Notes under the pieces: generated by a model
What the model was told of the DNA's origin: nothing
The model's input: the letters and a program-made list of their open reading frames with translations, nothing else
Database searches by the model: none
Position numbers and translations under genes: made by a program
Assembly: GCA_032681305.1 (NCBI GenBank)
Contig: CP136340.1
Span: 558,001-622,000, forward strand
Reading direction: 5' to 3'
DNA from: HIMB114 sp008638005
GTDB lineage: Bacteria; Pseudomonadota; Alphaproteobacteria; Pelagibacterales; Pelagibacteraceae
Length of the DNA: 64,000 bases
Shown: positions 1 through 7,692 of the stretch, one piece after another
Numbering within the stretch: position 1 is the first letter of the stretch
How the letters are laid out: every line of letters begins with the position of its first letter

Positions 1-1
1 A

Positions 2-355
2 ATGCTTTTAGGTTATTCAACTATTTTTCTTATTCTAACTTCGCTTGGAATTGCGCTTAGCACATTAAAAACAAAAAATGTGAAATCTAATATTTTTATT
101 GCTGCATCAAGACTAGTAACAGGACCTGCCATTGCTTTTTTAATAATAAAATATTTTGGCCTCAAAGGTTATCAGGCAGGAGTTTTATTTATTCAAGCCT
201 CAATGCCATCAGCCGTTTTAAATTTCTTGCTTGCAAAAATGTATTCGAAAAAAATTCATGCAAATAATATCGCATCCGTAATTGTTATCTCAACTACATT
301 ATCGTTTATAACAATTCCAATTGTCGTATTTATTGCTTTAAGATTTTTTAATTAA
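2..355 (+). CDS. AEC-family (auxin efflux carrier-like) permease, C-terminal part
   Basis: This is the C-terminal 117 residues of a membrane permease whose beginning lies left of the window. Four hydrophobic segments are visible, and the segment around residues 65-80 (QASMPSAVLNFLLAKMYS) resembles the conserved AMPxAVxNxxLA region near the C-terminus of AEC-family carriers. That family exports or imports small organic anions through the inner membrane; the substrate cannot be read here. The first ATG at base 2 is probably internal, because full-length members have about 300 residues. Family assignment is fairly secure; function is not. Confidence 0.75.
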   Translation: MLLGYSTIFLILTSLGIALSTLKTKNVKSNIFIAASRLVTGPAIAFLIIKYFGLKGYQAGVLFIQASMPSAVLNFLLAKMYSKKIHANNIASVIVISTTLSFITIPIVVFIALRFFN

Positions 356-359
356 AAAA

Positions 360-653
360 TTATTTAGGCTGAGCTGGCTGAGCTGGTTGCTGACCTTGAG
401 GAGCTGCACCTTGATTATTTTGTTGTAAATATTTTGCAACCATTCCTCTGTTGTAAGTAAACAAATAAGGATCTTGTCTGATTAAACCGGCGCAATAAGC
501 TGTGGCATCATCAGTTTGAATTCCATTTGCTTTAATATCTTTTTTACAATTATTTAAATATCTAACATCTCTATATTGCTCTTCAATTTGAAGACCAAAA
601 AATAATGCTAAAATTACTGCAATGATACCAAGTAAAATGTTAGTCGCTCTCAT
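360..653 (-). CDS. Small membrane-anchored hypothetical protein
   Basis: This 97-residue protein of unrecognised family has one N-terminal hydrophobic segment (about residues 4-22), a polar middle with two cysteines (NNCKKD and AYCAGL) that could form a disulfide, and a Gln/Ala/Pro-rich C-terminal tail with repeated QPA units. This looks like a single-pass protein with its soluble part in the periplasm. I chose the ATG at 653 because the longer frame would begin with TTG at 692 only a few bases from a strong hairpin. It converges with the permease gene with a 4-base gap. Confidence 0.6.
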   Translation of the reverse strand: MRATNILLGIIAVILALFFGLQIEEQYRDVRYLNNCKKDIKANGIQTDDATAYCAGLIRQDPYLFTYNRGMVAKYLQQNNQGAAPQGQQPAQPAQPK

Positions 654-696
654 CTTGATTTTGTTGGTAGATGGAATTGTAAGTGAAGTCAATTTA

Positions 697-721
697 TTTG
701 GGGCAGCTTAACTGCCCCAAA
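697..721. other. Perfect 10-bp inverted repeat (hairpin) without a U-tract
   Basis: TTTGGGGCAG and CTGCCCCAAA flank a 5-base loop (CTTAA). The GC core (700-706 with 712-718) is very strong for this AT-rich genome. In both orientations the RNA would carry U's before the stem and A's after it, so it is not a textbook Rho-independent terminator. It lies 14-38 bases beyond the stop of the small basic protein at 735-881 and may stabilise or end that transcript. Confidence 0.6.
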
Positions 722-734
722 AATAAATCTGTAA

Positions 735-881
735 CTAAATGCCCTTTTGATTTGGGTTAATCACGTTTTCTTTTGCTCTAGGACGACTTTGTCTCTCCCT
801 AAAAGTCTTACGAATTAGACGTAAAGCATTAGCGCCAGTTGTGCTGGCTTTACGCAACAATTGAAAATCCTTATAGAACAT
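735..881 (-). CDS. Small basic hypothetical protein (48 aa)
   Basis: This 48-residue ORF starts with ATG at 879-881 and has an excellent Shine-Dalgarno GGAGG at 886-890, four bases upstream. The protein begins MFYKDFQLLRKAS, contains an arginine-rich middle (RLIRKTFRERQSRPR) and ends NPNQKGI. It has no signal peptide, no membrane segment and no family I recognise. The ribosome site, a plausible upstream promoter (990-1017) and the hairpin downstream together make a self-contained transcription unit. The net charge is strongly positive, so nucleic-acid or ribosome binding is possible, but that is inference. Confidence 0.55.
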   Translation of the reverse strand: MFYKDFQLLRKASTTGANALRLIRKTFRERQSRPRAKENVINPNQKGI

Positions 882-902
882 AGAACCTCCTTATTTATAT
901 TG

Positions 903-968
903 TTACGCCTTTTCACTCATGGCTATGAGCCGCTTTTTATCCATGCGAAATGGACTACATACTTGCAT
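903..968 (-). CDS. Possible 21-codon upstream ORF
   Basis: This minus-strand reading frame encodes MQVCSPFRMDKKRLIAMSEKA and stops 21 bases before the ATG of the 48-residue protein at 735-881. It has no clear ribosome binding site. It could be a leader peptide, or the two in-frame Met codons may be incidental. The short hairpin GCATA/TATGC near its start is an alternative explanation for sequence constraint here. Conservation would be needed to call it real. Confidence 0.25.
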   Translation of the reverse strand: MQVCSPFRMDKKRLIAMSEKA

Positions 969-989
969 AGCAGGTATGCATATAATGCA

Positions 990-1017
990 TATATAACGAT
1001 TAAATAACTTTTTTCAA
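990..1017 (-). promoter_or_regulatory. Putative sigma-70-type promoter for the small basic protein
   Basis: Read on the minus strand, TTGAAA (1012-1017) and TATATA (990-995) are separated by 16 bases, close to the vegetative consensus. Transcription would start near base 983 and run through the possible leader ORF and the 48-residue gene. Confidence 0.45.
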
Positions 1018-1060
1018 TAGGAAAAAGAGAATAAGAAAATTAATAAAACAGAGGAAAATA

Positions 1061-1375
1061 ATGAACTTTGAAAAAATCAAATCAGATATTGATCAGTTTG
1101 TATCAAATAGAAAATGGCAAGATTACCATACTCCTAAAAATTTAAGTATGGCACTATCTGTTGAAGCATCAGAGCTGTTAGAAATATTCCAATGGCAGAT
1201 GAATAATGAAAAAGTATATCCAAAATCAGCTTCAAAAACTGAAGTGGAAGATGAGGTTGCTGATATTTTTTTTTATTTAGTGAGATTTTGCCAAGTTATG
1301 GGTATAGACCTAGAGAAAGCTTTTTATTATAAAATGAAAAAAAATGCTGAAAAATATCCAAACCAAATTAAATAA
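1061..1375 (+). CDS. MazG-like nucleotide pyrophosphohydrolase
   Basis: This 104-residue protein belongs to the all-alpha NTP pyrophosphohydrolase (MazG/RS21-C6-like) family, which hydrolyses non-canonical or excess nucleoside triphosphates to monophosphates. The acidic metal-binding helices are visible: VEASELLEIFQW (about residues 34-45) gives the ExxE pair, and EVEDEVADIFFYLV (about 61-74) gives the second ExxD. The length matches the single-domain dCTPase-like subgroup. The start ATG is preceded by a purine-rich GAGG. It precedes two small genes on the same strand. Substrate is not readable. Confidence 0.85.
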   Translation: MNFEKIKSDIDQFVSNRKWQDYHTPKNLSMALSVEASELLEIFQWQMNNEKVYPKSASKTEVEDEVADIFFYLVRFCQVMGIDLEKAFYYKMKKNAEKYPNQIK

Positions 1376-1382
1376 AAAAACA

Positions 1383-1718
1383 ATGTTTTTTGTTTTAAAA
1401 ATTTTATTATCTGCGGTTGTTATCGCTGGAGCGAGCTGGTTATCAGGAAAGTATCCAAAGCTTGCTGGATTTATTATTGCATTACCACTGGCAACATTAA
1501 TCGCTTTAGTTTTATCTTATACTGAGCATAAAAATGCAGAAACAACAATCACATTTGCTAAAAGTATTCTTGTAGGTGTGCCGGCAAGTTATTTCTTCTT
1601 CATTCCATTCTTTTTTGCAAAAAGTTTAGATATGAATTTTTGGCTTATTTATTCTACTGGACTTGCGCTTCTTGTCGTCGCATTTTTTGTGCATCGATAT
1701 ATTGTATCACTTTTTTGA
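1383..1718 (+). CDS. DUF3147-like inner membrane protein
   Basis: This protein of about 111 residues has four hydrophobic stretches and a central motif, KYPKLAGFIIALPLATLIAL, that resembles the DUF3147 family of small inner membrane proteins of unknown function. An earlier in-frame ATG at 1344 exists but lies inside the MazG-like gene; I prefer the ATG at 1383, just before the first membrane helix. It overlaps the next ORF as ATGA, which suggests translational coupling. Confidence 0.6.
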   Translation: MFFVLKILLSAVVIAGASWLSGKYPKLAGFIIALPLATLIALVLSYTEHKNAETTITFAKSILVGVPASYFFFIPFFFAKSLDMNFWLIYSTGLALLVVAFFVHRYIVSLF

Positions 1719-1903
1719 TGAGTTTTATTGTTATTGAAGGTGAACATAAAGATCCCAATGATATTGGAACTTTAGATCAATCCACTAAGAAAGAATATGG
1801 ACCCTTTGGAAATGAACGAGAGGCTAATGATGTTTGCAAAGGACTTATTCAAAGAAATATTGATAACTATTATCACCGAGCATGGGTAATTAAAAAAAAT
1901 TAA
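1718..1903 (+). CDS. Small conserved-looking hypothetical protein (DUF4170-like?)
   Basis: This 61-residue soluble protein starts at the ATG overlapping the previous stop (ATGA). The YGPFGNEREAND segment and the C-terminal DNYYHRAWVI resemble short alphaproteobacterial proteins annotated DUF4170, in which a GPF..EA motif precedes an aromatic, charged C-terminus. I offer this only as a resemblance. A longer frame beginning at 1640 would overlap the upstream membrane protein by 79 bases and is less likely. Confidence 0.5.
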   Translation: MSFIVIEGEHKDPNDIGTLDQSTKKEYGPFGNEREANDVCKGLIQRNIDNYYHRAWVIKKN

Positions 1904-1912
1904 TTTTTTTAT

Positions 1913-2554
1913 TTAAAGCTGTAATAATCTAATTATATTTTTTTTAACTTCTTCTTTAGGAAATTGAATTTTCCCAAAATTGTCTATTACTAAAAGTTTC
2001 GAAAAACCTTCATGAATCATGGTTCCAATGATTTCTGCATTACTGTTGAGAACAATAAATGATGCGGTATGATCAATAGTATAATTATGATTATCTAAAT
2101 CGATACGTTTTATATAAATATTAAGTGCAGCATAAAGTTTATTAAGCTCCGCTTTATCTCCCGTTATACCAATAATTTTTTTATCAAAGTAACCTAGGTA
2201 TTCTTTTAAAATTTTTTTAGTGTCCCTCTCTGGGTCAGCTGTTACAAAATAAAAATTGATTTTACTAGCATCATCTCCCAAGTCTTGAATTAAATTTGAC
2301 AATAATTGTAAACTTGATGGACAAACATCTGGACAATGAGTAAAGCCAAAAAAGATAATACTTGGTTTTTTTAAAAATTTATCTTGATTGAACTCATCCC
2401 CGTTTACAGTCTCCAATGAAAAATTAACGTCTACCCTATCCAGGTTATGAGAGCTTTTCTGTAATGTAAAAAAAGCAATGACAGTTAAAACGATAGATGT
2501 AATGAATAAAGCTGGAAGAATTCTTCTAAATAAAATTTTTTTGCTTAACATCAA
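1913..2554 (-). CDS. SCO1/SenC-family copper chaperone for cytochrome oxidase
   Basis: This 213-residue membrane-anchored thioredoxin-fold protein delivers copper to the CuA site of cytochrome c oxidase in the periplasm. It has an N-terminal membrane anchor (about residues 11-30), the copper-binding CPDVC motif (Cys74 and Cys78) after FFGFTH, and the conserved third ligand His162 in the DHTASF motif. All ligands are intact. It overlaps the upstream PCuAC gene by 4 bases, which is a functional pairing seen widely in proteobacteria. Confidence 0.93.
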   Translation of the reverse strand: MMLSKKILFRRILPALFITSIVLTVIAFFTLQKSSHNLDRVDVNFSLETVNGDEFNQDKFLKKPSIIFFGFTHCPDVCPSSLQLLSNLIQDLGDDASKINFYFVTADPERDTKKILKEYLGYFDKKIIGITGDKAELNKLYAALNIYIKRIDLDNHNYTIDHTASFIVLNSNAEIIGTMIHEGFSKLLVIDNFGKIQFPKEEVKKNIIRLLQL

Positions 2555-3057
2555 TGATGCTTATGGTGATCTTTATCAGGATGATAACCTCTATCAACGG
2601 CTTTAAAATTGACTGTAATTGAACCGGCATTCTTAAAATTTAAAGTGCCTTTATACATCTTACCTTTAACGATTGGTTCTTTTAAACCAATAAACATAAT
2701 ATGAAATCCACTGGGTTTTAAATAAACTTCTTCATCACCAGCAATATTTAAACCATCTAACAAAGGTCTCATTTTCATAACTTGATTTTCCATAATCATT
2801 TCATGAATTTCAACTTTTTCTGCAAAAGAAACATTGGTTACTGATAATAAAGTGTCAGCTTTTCTAGCTTCATTTTCTATCTTCATATAACCAGCAGCAA
2901 CTCTAGCATTAGGAGGGGTTATAAAGGTATACACCCCTTCAACCTCAATATTTCCTAATTTATATTTATTACTATGATGATTTTTTTCGCTCGCATCAAT
3001 ATTTGCAAAAGATCCAAAAACAAAAAAAATAAACAAAAACTTTATAATTTTTTTCAT
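2551..3057 (-). CDS. PCuAC-family periplasmic copper chaperone
   Basis: This 168-residue protein has a signal peptide (about 1-22) and a cupredoxin-like PCuAC domain that binds Cu(I) and passes it to SCO1 or directly to cytochrome oxidase. The ligands are visible as HEM (His85, Met87), a Met pair near 94-96, and HIM (His119, Met121). The C-terminus is histidine-rich (HPDKDHHKHH), a plausible extra metal-binding tail, and another HH pair follows the signal peptide. It is the first gene of a two-gene unit with the SCO1 protein. Confidence 0.9.
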   Translation of the reverse strand: MKKIIKFLFIFFVFGSFANIDASEKNHHSNKYKLGNIEVEGVYTFITPPNARVAAGYMKIENEARKADTLLSVTNVSFAEKVEIHEMIMENQVMKMRPLLDGLNIAGDEEVYLKPSGFHIMFIGLKEPIVKGKMYKGTLNFKNAGSITVNFKAVDRGYHPDKDHHKHH

Positions 3058-3061
3058 TTAA

Positions 3062-4288
3062 TTATGCGGTAGTTAATCTTTTAAGCGGACGCTCATCAAT
3101 TGGCAAATGCATTAAAGTCGCAAAAATTGATAGCGCAATAGAAATATACCAAGCATAGTCATAACTTCCATACTGGTCAAAAAAATATCCACCCGTGAAT
3201 GCACCTAAAAACCCCCCAACTTGATGAGATAAAAACACAAGACCAAAAAGCATGGCTAGATGCTTGGTACCAAATATTTGTGCAACGATACCATTAGTAG
3301 CTGGAATAGTTGCTAACCACAAAAATCCAAAACAAATTCCAAAACCAATCGCAACAACACTTGAGGTAGGTAAGAATAAAAATAATATAATTGTAATGGC
3401 CCTTAAAAAATAAAGACCGCTAAGTAATATTTTTTTTGAATATTTATCGCCTAAGTATCCCATTGTTAGAGTTCCAAAAATATTAAACAATCCGATTAGT
3501 GATAGTATTGCTGTAGCGTTCCAATTATCCAAGCCTCTTTCGGCAATATAACCTGGAATGTGAGTGGCAATTAATGTGATTTGAAATCCGCAAACAAAAA
3601 AGCCGCAAACTAAAAAAATATAGCCCTTATGTTTCAATGCCTCTTGAAGGGCTTGAAAAGCTGATTGTTTTTTTTCAACTTTTTTGATCTCATTATTATT
3701 TTCTTCTTTTGGAAGTTTAATTAACAAACTCACTGCTGCTGCAAATAATAAGAGGACGGTAAAAACTTTATACGTGTTTTGCCAAGTTGTAATTCTAAAT
3801 AAAAATTCAGATAGTATCGGATAAACAAACATTCCTAATGATCCGCAAGCAGTAATAATTCCCGCTACTTTGGATCTGTTTTCATTTGGAAAATATTTAC
3901 TTGCTGCTGAAACTGCTGTTTGTGCACCACCACCCGCCATTCCAATTCCAACTAGTATTCCAAGATTTAAAATTAAAGCATATTCAGAACGATCTGGTCC
4001 TGACAAAGCATAAATTCCAGTTGCATAAAGTAAAATTGCAAAAATAGATACTCTTGCTGCACCAAATCGATCTACTAAAATACCAATAAAAAAAGCAGCA
4101 ATCCCCCACACTATAGCTTGAATAGCAATCGCAAGACCAAAACTTGTACGCGTTGCATTTAAATCTTCTTCAAAACAGGTGAAGAACATTCCAAAAGTTT
4201 GTCTAACACCCATACTCGTAAAAACCATTAGACAGCAGGCAAACAAAGCAATCACGGCAAGACGATTTTGAAAAAATAACTTTTTCAT
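3062..4288 (-). CDS. MFS transporter (12 TM)
   Basis: This 408-residue major facilitator protein has about twelve hydrophobic helices. A typical MFS loop 2-3 signature is seen as GILVDRFGAARV (about 69-80) and a second-half counterpart as GYLGDKYSKKIL. The TGLY/GMAGGGAQT region and overall pattern are like organic-anion/monocarboxylate carriers, but the substrate cannot be assigned. It ends 4 bases before the PCuAC start, so co-transcription with the copper genes is possible though it may be incidental. Confidence 0.8.
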   Translation of the reverse strand: MKKLFFQNRLAVIALFACCLMVFTSMGVRQTFGMFFTCFEEDLNATRTSFGLAIAIQAIVWGIAAFFIGILVDRFGAARVSIFAILLYATGIYALSGPDRSEYALILNLGILVGIGMAGGGAQTAVSAASKYFPNENRSKVAGIITACGSLGMFVYPILSEFLFRITTWQNTYKVFTVLLLFAAAVSLLIKLPKEENNNEIKKVEKKQSAFQALQEALKHKGYIFLVCGFFVCGFQITLIATHIPGYIAERGLDNWNATAILSLIGLFNIFGTLTMGYLGDKYSKKILLSGLYFLRAITIILFLFLPTSSVVAIGFGICFGFLWLATIPATNGIVAQIFGTKHLAMLFGLVFLSHQVGGFLGAFTGGYFFDQYGSYDYAWYISIALSIFATLMHLPIDERPLKRLTTA

Positions 4289-4319
4289 ATTTTGTAATAT
4301 AAAAAACTTATACTGTGTT

Positions 4320-5093
4320 TTAAAAAATTATTGAAACTTTATCGTTCAAATTGATTTGACCACCCTCTATTGGTTTTAAATATATCCCAAAATCAATATG
4401 GTCATAAATTTCATTTAATTTTTGAGGGATATTAATATCTGAAGTTGTTGATTGATAAGGGTAAATTGTAGCTTTGCATCTTGGGGTATTACAAAAAACT
4501 TTAAATAAAGTGTCTCCAATTTTAATTTTTTTCTTTGCAAGTTCTAATTCTTGGAAAGGTTTCATTCCATCAATAACAATATTGGCTCTAAACCTTTCAT
4601 GATCAATGCTCAGTCCTGATCTTATTTCAAAATCTCTCAAACTCGCAAGGTTAATTAAGGAAAGAACATGATCGTTAATCATGTCGTAAAATGGAATATT
4701 AGGATTATATAGAAAATAAATTTCTTTATCCTTTAAACTTGCTTCATGTTCTTTAATTTTTAATGAAATATTTTGTAGATTATCAAAATTAAAATTAGAT
4801 GTTGAAATAATTTCTTTTTGATTTTTAAAAATTTTTAAAAAATTATTGTCATAACTCACCTGATAATGATTTAAAATTGGAGTATTTTTTACACTTATAT
4901 AACTTTGGTTATTTCTTAAATATTGTTTATTTTGAAATTTAATCGCTTCATCTTTAGTCTTATTTCTTACCAATGAAAAAATTCTATCATGTTCTATGCC
5001 AATATCTTTAATGATTTTAAAACTACCTTTTTCAATAAAATTGAAAGATTTAATTGGTGAAAAATAAAGTTTTTTAACTTCAATGTTATTCAT
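4320..5093 (-). CDS. MOSC domain protein
   Basis: This 257-residue protein has an N-terminal MOSC beta-barrel-like region (VKKLYFSPIKSF near residue 6, and GIEHDRIFSLV near 32) and a C-terminal MOSC domain with the FRANIVIDG motif (168-176) and a candidate molybdenum-cofactor cysteine, Cys206, in TPRCKATIYPY. MOSC proteins handle the molybdenum cofactor or reduce N-hydroxylated compounds (mARC/YcbX type). It lacks the ferredoxin domain found at the C-terminus of YcbX. It is divergent from the micro-ORF at 5124. Confidence 0.85.
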   Translation of the reverse strand: MNNIEVKKLYFSPIKSFNFIEKGSFKIIKDIGIEHDRIFSLVRNKTKDEAIKFQNKQYLRNNQSYISVKNTPILNHYQVSYDNNFLKIFKNQKEIISTSNFNFDNLQNISLKIKEHEASLKDKEIYFLYNPNIPFYDMINDHVLSLINLASLRDFEIRSGLSIDHERFRANIVIDGMKPFQELELAKKKIKIGDTLFKVFCNTPRCKATIYPYQSTTSDINIPQKLNEIYDHIDFGIYLKPIEGGQINLNDKVSIIF

Positions 5094-5123
5094 ATTCGTT
5101 TTATTTAAATCATATAATTATAT

Positions 5124-5240
5124 ATGCAAAATCAGCCGATTTCATTTTTAACTAATCTTTCTCAAGGAGAGATGATCCAAATCGTAAGTATTTCTCTGAT
5201 TTTGATTTATTTAATTTGGAATTTATTGAATAAAAAATAG
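5124..5240 (+). CDS. 38-residue single-pass membrane microprotein
   Basis: The frame reads MQNQPISFLTNLSQGEMIQI and then a hydrophobic helix (about residues 19-34) ending WNLLNKK. It starts 30 bases from the divergent MOSC start and ends 17 bases before the next membrane protein gene. The clean N-out/C-in type helix and tight spacing suggest a real gene, but there is no strong ribosome site and I recognise no family. Confidence 0.4.
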   Translation: MQNQPISFLTNLSQGEMIQIVSISLILIYLIWNLLNKK

Positions 5241-5257
5241 TATAAAGTGATCTTTAA

Positions 5258-5503
5258 ATGATTAAAAAATTATTATTACTAGCGGCTATATTACTCCCGT
5301 TTGCTGTTTATTACATTTCAATGCTGATTGCCAAAAAGGGAACAGAGAGAAAACTGCCTATTATTCCTTTATCTTTAGTAAGTGTATTGTTGCTTGCTGC
5401 AGTTTTAATTTTTTTTAGACTGGGAGACCAGGATCCATCCGATGGTAAATATACGCCGCCTCAGTTTAAAGATGGAAAAATTATATCCCCAAAGACGCAG
5501 TAA
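5258..5503 (+). CDS. DUF6111-like small membrane protein
   Basis: This 81-residue protein has two membrane helices (about 4-24 and 36-55) followed by a short polar tail YTPPQFKDGKIISP. The two-helix layout with a Y.PP..xDGxI tail resembles alphaproteobacterial DUF6111 proteins. Function is unknown. It probably forms a small unit with the 38-residue ORF upstream. Confidence 0.6.
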   Translation: MIKKLLLLAAILLPFAVYYISMLIAKKGTERKLPIIPLSLVSVLLLAAVLIFFRLGDQDPSDGKYTPPQFKDGKIISPKTQ

Positions 5504-5621
5504 CTAAAAAGACTCACATACCAACACTGTTTGTAACTCGTATGTCGTAAAAGTTTAATTTTTGATTCAAAAGTGAATCAAAACGAGAACATAGATATTG
5601 ATAATAACAGGATACTAACAG

Positions 5622-7445
5622 TTAAACGGATACAGCTTCTTTTTGATGTCTTTTTCTTTCATGAGCTAAAAGAAATTTTTTTCTTAATCTTAAACTTGCA
5701 GGTGTTACTTCCAAAAGTTCATCATCATTCACATAGGCCATCATTTCTTCTAAAGACATTTTAACTGGTGGAGTTAAGGTTACCAAACCATCGCTTCCTG
5801 CGGCTCTGACATTAGTAAGTTTTTTTCCCTTTAAAACATTAATTTCTAAATCATTTTCTCTATTATGTTCGCCAACAATCATTCCACCATACACTTTAGT
5901 TTGTGGCTCAATAAACATTAAACCTCTATCTTGAAGATTGAAAATTGCATAAGCAACCGCTTCTCCACTATCTGTTGATATTAGAGCTCCATTTCTTCTT
6001 CCTCTAATGTCACCTTTGAACTCACCGTAAGAATGGAAAACTCTGTTCATGACTCCCGTTCCCCTGGTTTCAGTTAAAAATTTACTTTGATAACCAATTA
6101 ATCCTCTTGAAGGAGCTTTGAAAATAATTCTTTTTTTACTTTGACCTGTATCCCTCATATCAATCATTTCACCTTTTCTTTGATTCATAGAATCGATCAC
6201 GGTACTTGCGTATTCCTCATCCACATCAATGGTAACTTCCTCAATAGGTTCAAGTTTTTTTCCATTTTCATTTTTAAATAAAACTTTTGGTCTTGAAACC
6301 GAAAGTTCAAAACCTTCTCTTCTCATCGTTTCAATTAAAACTCCAATTTGAAGCTCTCCTCTTCCTCCAATTTCAAATGAGTCTTTTTGATCATTTTCTT
6401 GATAAGAAATTGCAACGTTCGTTTCGGCTTCAGCTAATAATCTTTCCCTGATCATGGTTGAAGTTACTTTTTTTCCTTCTAATCCAGAAATTGGGGAGTC
6501 ATTGACGGTAATGGTTACCGACATCGTAGGCGGATCTATTGGGGTAGATTTTAATGCTTCGTTGACCTCATTATGACAAATCGTATCCGAAACTGAAGTT
6601 GTTTTTAATCCAGCAACACAGACAATGTCTCCTGCCATTACTTTATCTGTTGGAACTTTTGTGGTTCCTGAAAATGTAAATAATTTTGTTAATCTTCCCT
6701 CTTCAACTTTTTGGTTATCTAAGTTTAAAGATTTCACAGTATCATTAACTTTTGCAATTCCATGAATAACTCTTCCTACTAAACATCTTCCAAGAAAAGA
6801 ATCTGAATGAAGTAATGTTGATAACATCGCAAAAGGTTTACTTAAATCAACATCTGGCTCGGGTACATGATTTAAAATTAAATCTAATAATGGATGTAAG
6901 TTATCTCTTGCTTGGTCTAATTCATAATTACACCAACCATCTCGTCCGGATGCATAAAGAACTGGAAAATCTAATTGTGCATCATTTGCGTCTAGAGCAA
7001 CAAATAGATCAAAAATTTCATTTATAACTTCTTTAGGTCTTGCATCCGATCTATCGATTTTATTAATAACAACAATAGGTCTTAATCCTAGGGCTAATGC
7101 TTTTGATAAAACAAACTTTGTTTGAGGCATTGGTCCTTCTGCAGCATCAACCAACAGAATAACACCATCAGTCATTCCTAAAATTCTTTCAACTTCTCCT
7201 CCAAAGTCAGCGTGACCTGGGGTATCAATAATATTAATTCTTGTATCTTTCCAAATTAATGATGTAGGCTTTGCAAGGATTGTAATTCCTCTTTCTTTTT
7301 CAAGGTCACCACTGTCCATAACACGCTCATCAATTTTTTGATTATCTCTAAACAAACCACTTTGTTTTAAGAGATTATCGATCAGAGTAGTCTTACCATG
7401 GTCAACGTGAGCAATAATTGCAATGTTTCTTAAGCTATTTGTCAT
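5622..7445 (-). CDS. typA: Translational GTPase TypA/BipA
   Basis: This 607-residue ribosome-binding GTPase of the EF-G superfamily is involved in ribosome assembly and stress adaptation. G1 (AHVDHGKT, 12-19), the ERGITI switch-I motif, G3 (DTPGHADF) and G4 (NKID) are present, followed by the domain II barrel and the TypA-specific C-terminal domain ending in a basic tail. The length matches the family. It stands alone, convergent with the DUF6111-like gene and with about 56 bases before the next gene upstream. Confidence 0.97.
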   Translation of the reverse strand: MTNSLRNIAIIAHVDHGKTTLIDNLLKQSGLFRDNQKIDERVMDSGDLEKERGITILAKPTSLIWKDTRINIIDTPGHADFGGEVERILGMTDGVILLVDAAEGPMPQTKFVLSKALALGLRPIVVINKIDRSDARPKEVINEIFDLFVALDANDAQLDFPVLYASGRDGWCNYELDQARDNLHPLLDLILNHVPEPDVDLSKPFAMLSTLLHSDSFLGRCLVGRVIHGIAKVNDTVKSLNLDNQKVEEGRLTKLFTFSGTTKVPTDKVMAGDIVCVAGLKTTSVSDTICHNEVNEALKSTPIDPPTMSVTITVNDSPISGLEGKKVTSTMIRERLLAEAETNVAISYQENDQKDSFEIGGRGELQIGVLIETMRREGFELSVSRPKVLFKNENGKKLEPIEEVTIDVDEEYASTVIDSMNQRKGEMIDMRDTGQSKKRIIFKAPSRGLIGYQSKFLTETRGTGVMNRVFHSYGEFKGDIRGRRNGALISTDSGEAVAYAIFNLQDRGLMFIEPQTKVYGGMIVGEHNRENDLEINVLKGKKLTNVRAAGSDGLVTLTPPVKMSLEEMMAYVNDDELLEVTPASLRLRKKFLLAHERKRHQKEAVSV

Positions 7446-7501
7446 AAAATCAGCGCTTCATACACTTTATTGTTTTATTTACTAGTTAAAAAAAAATGAA
7501 G

Positions 7502-7645
7502 TTATTGCTTACTTTTTATTAATAATTTTAAACCAGTAGTTTTAATTACATTATTTTCACCAGTATTATCTACTTGTTGGCTACTCACATAACTTGAAGC
7601 GGTTGCTAGGAAAATAAAAAATATCATGATTATAGTTTTTTTCAT
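7502..7645 (-). CDS. 47-residue exported or membrane-tethered microprotein
   Basis: The frame starts with ATG at 7643-7645 and encodes MKKTIIMIFFIFLATASSYV, a classic signal peptide with a plausible cleavage site near ATASS. About 28 polar residues follow (VSSQQVDNTGENNV...). No family is recognised. It sits alone between typA and an MFS gene on the same strand, filling most of a 247-base gap. A signal peptide this typical is unlikely by chance. Confidence 0.5.
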   Translation of the reverse strand: MKKTIIMIFFIFLATASSYVSSQQVDNTGENNVIKTTGLKLLIKSKQ

Positions 7646-7692
7646 GATGTGTAATTTAATAATTAATACGACAAGTATTAATCTAAATTATG

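Noticed and set aside
5561..5582. 8-bp inverted repeat TTTGATTC/GAATCAAA between the DUF6111-like gene and typA
   Set aside because: It is AT-rich and lacks a U-tract on either strand; it could be a weak bidirectional terminator but the evidence is not enough for a feature.
5573..5764. 63-codon plus-strand ORF overlapping the 3' end of typA
   Set aside because: It starts with GTG in an intergenic short inverted repeat and then reads antisense through typA; no family or ribosome site supports it.
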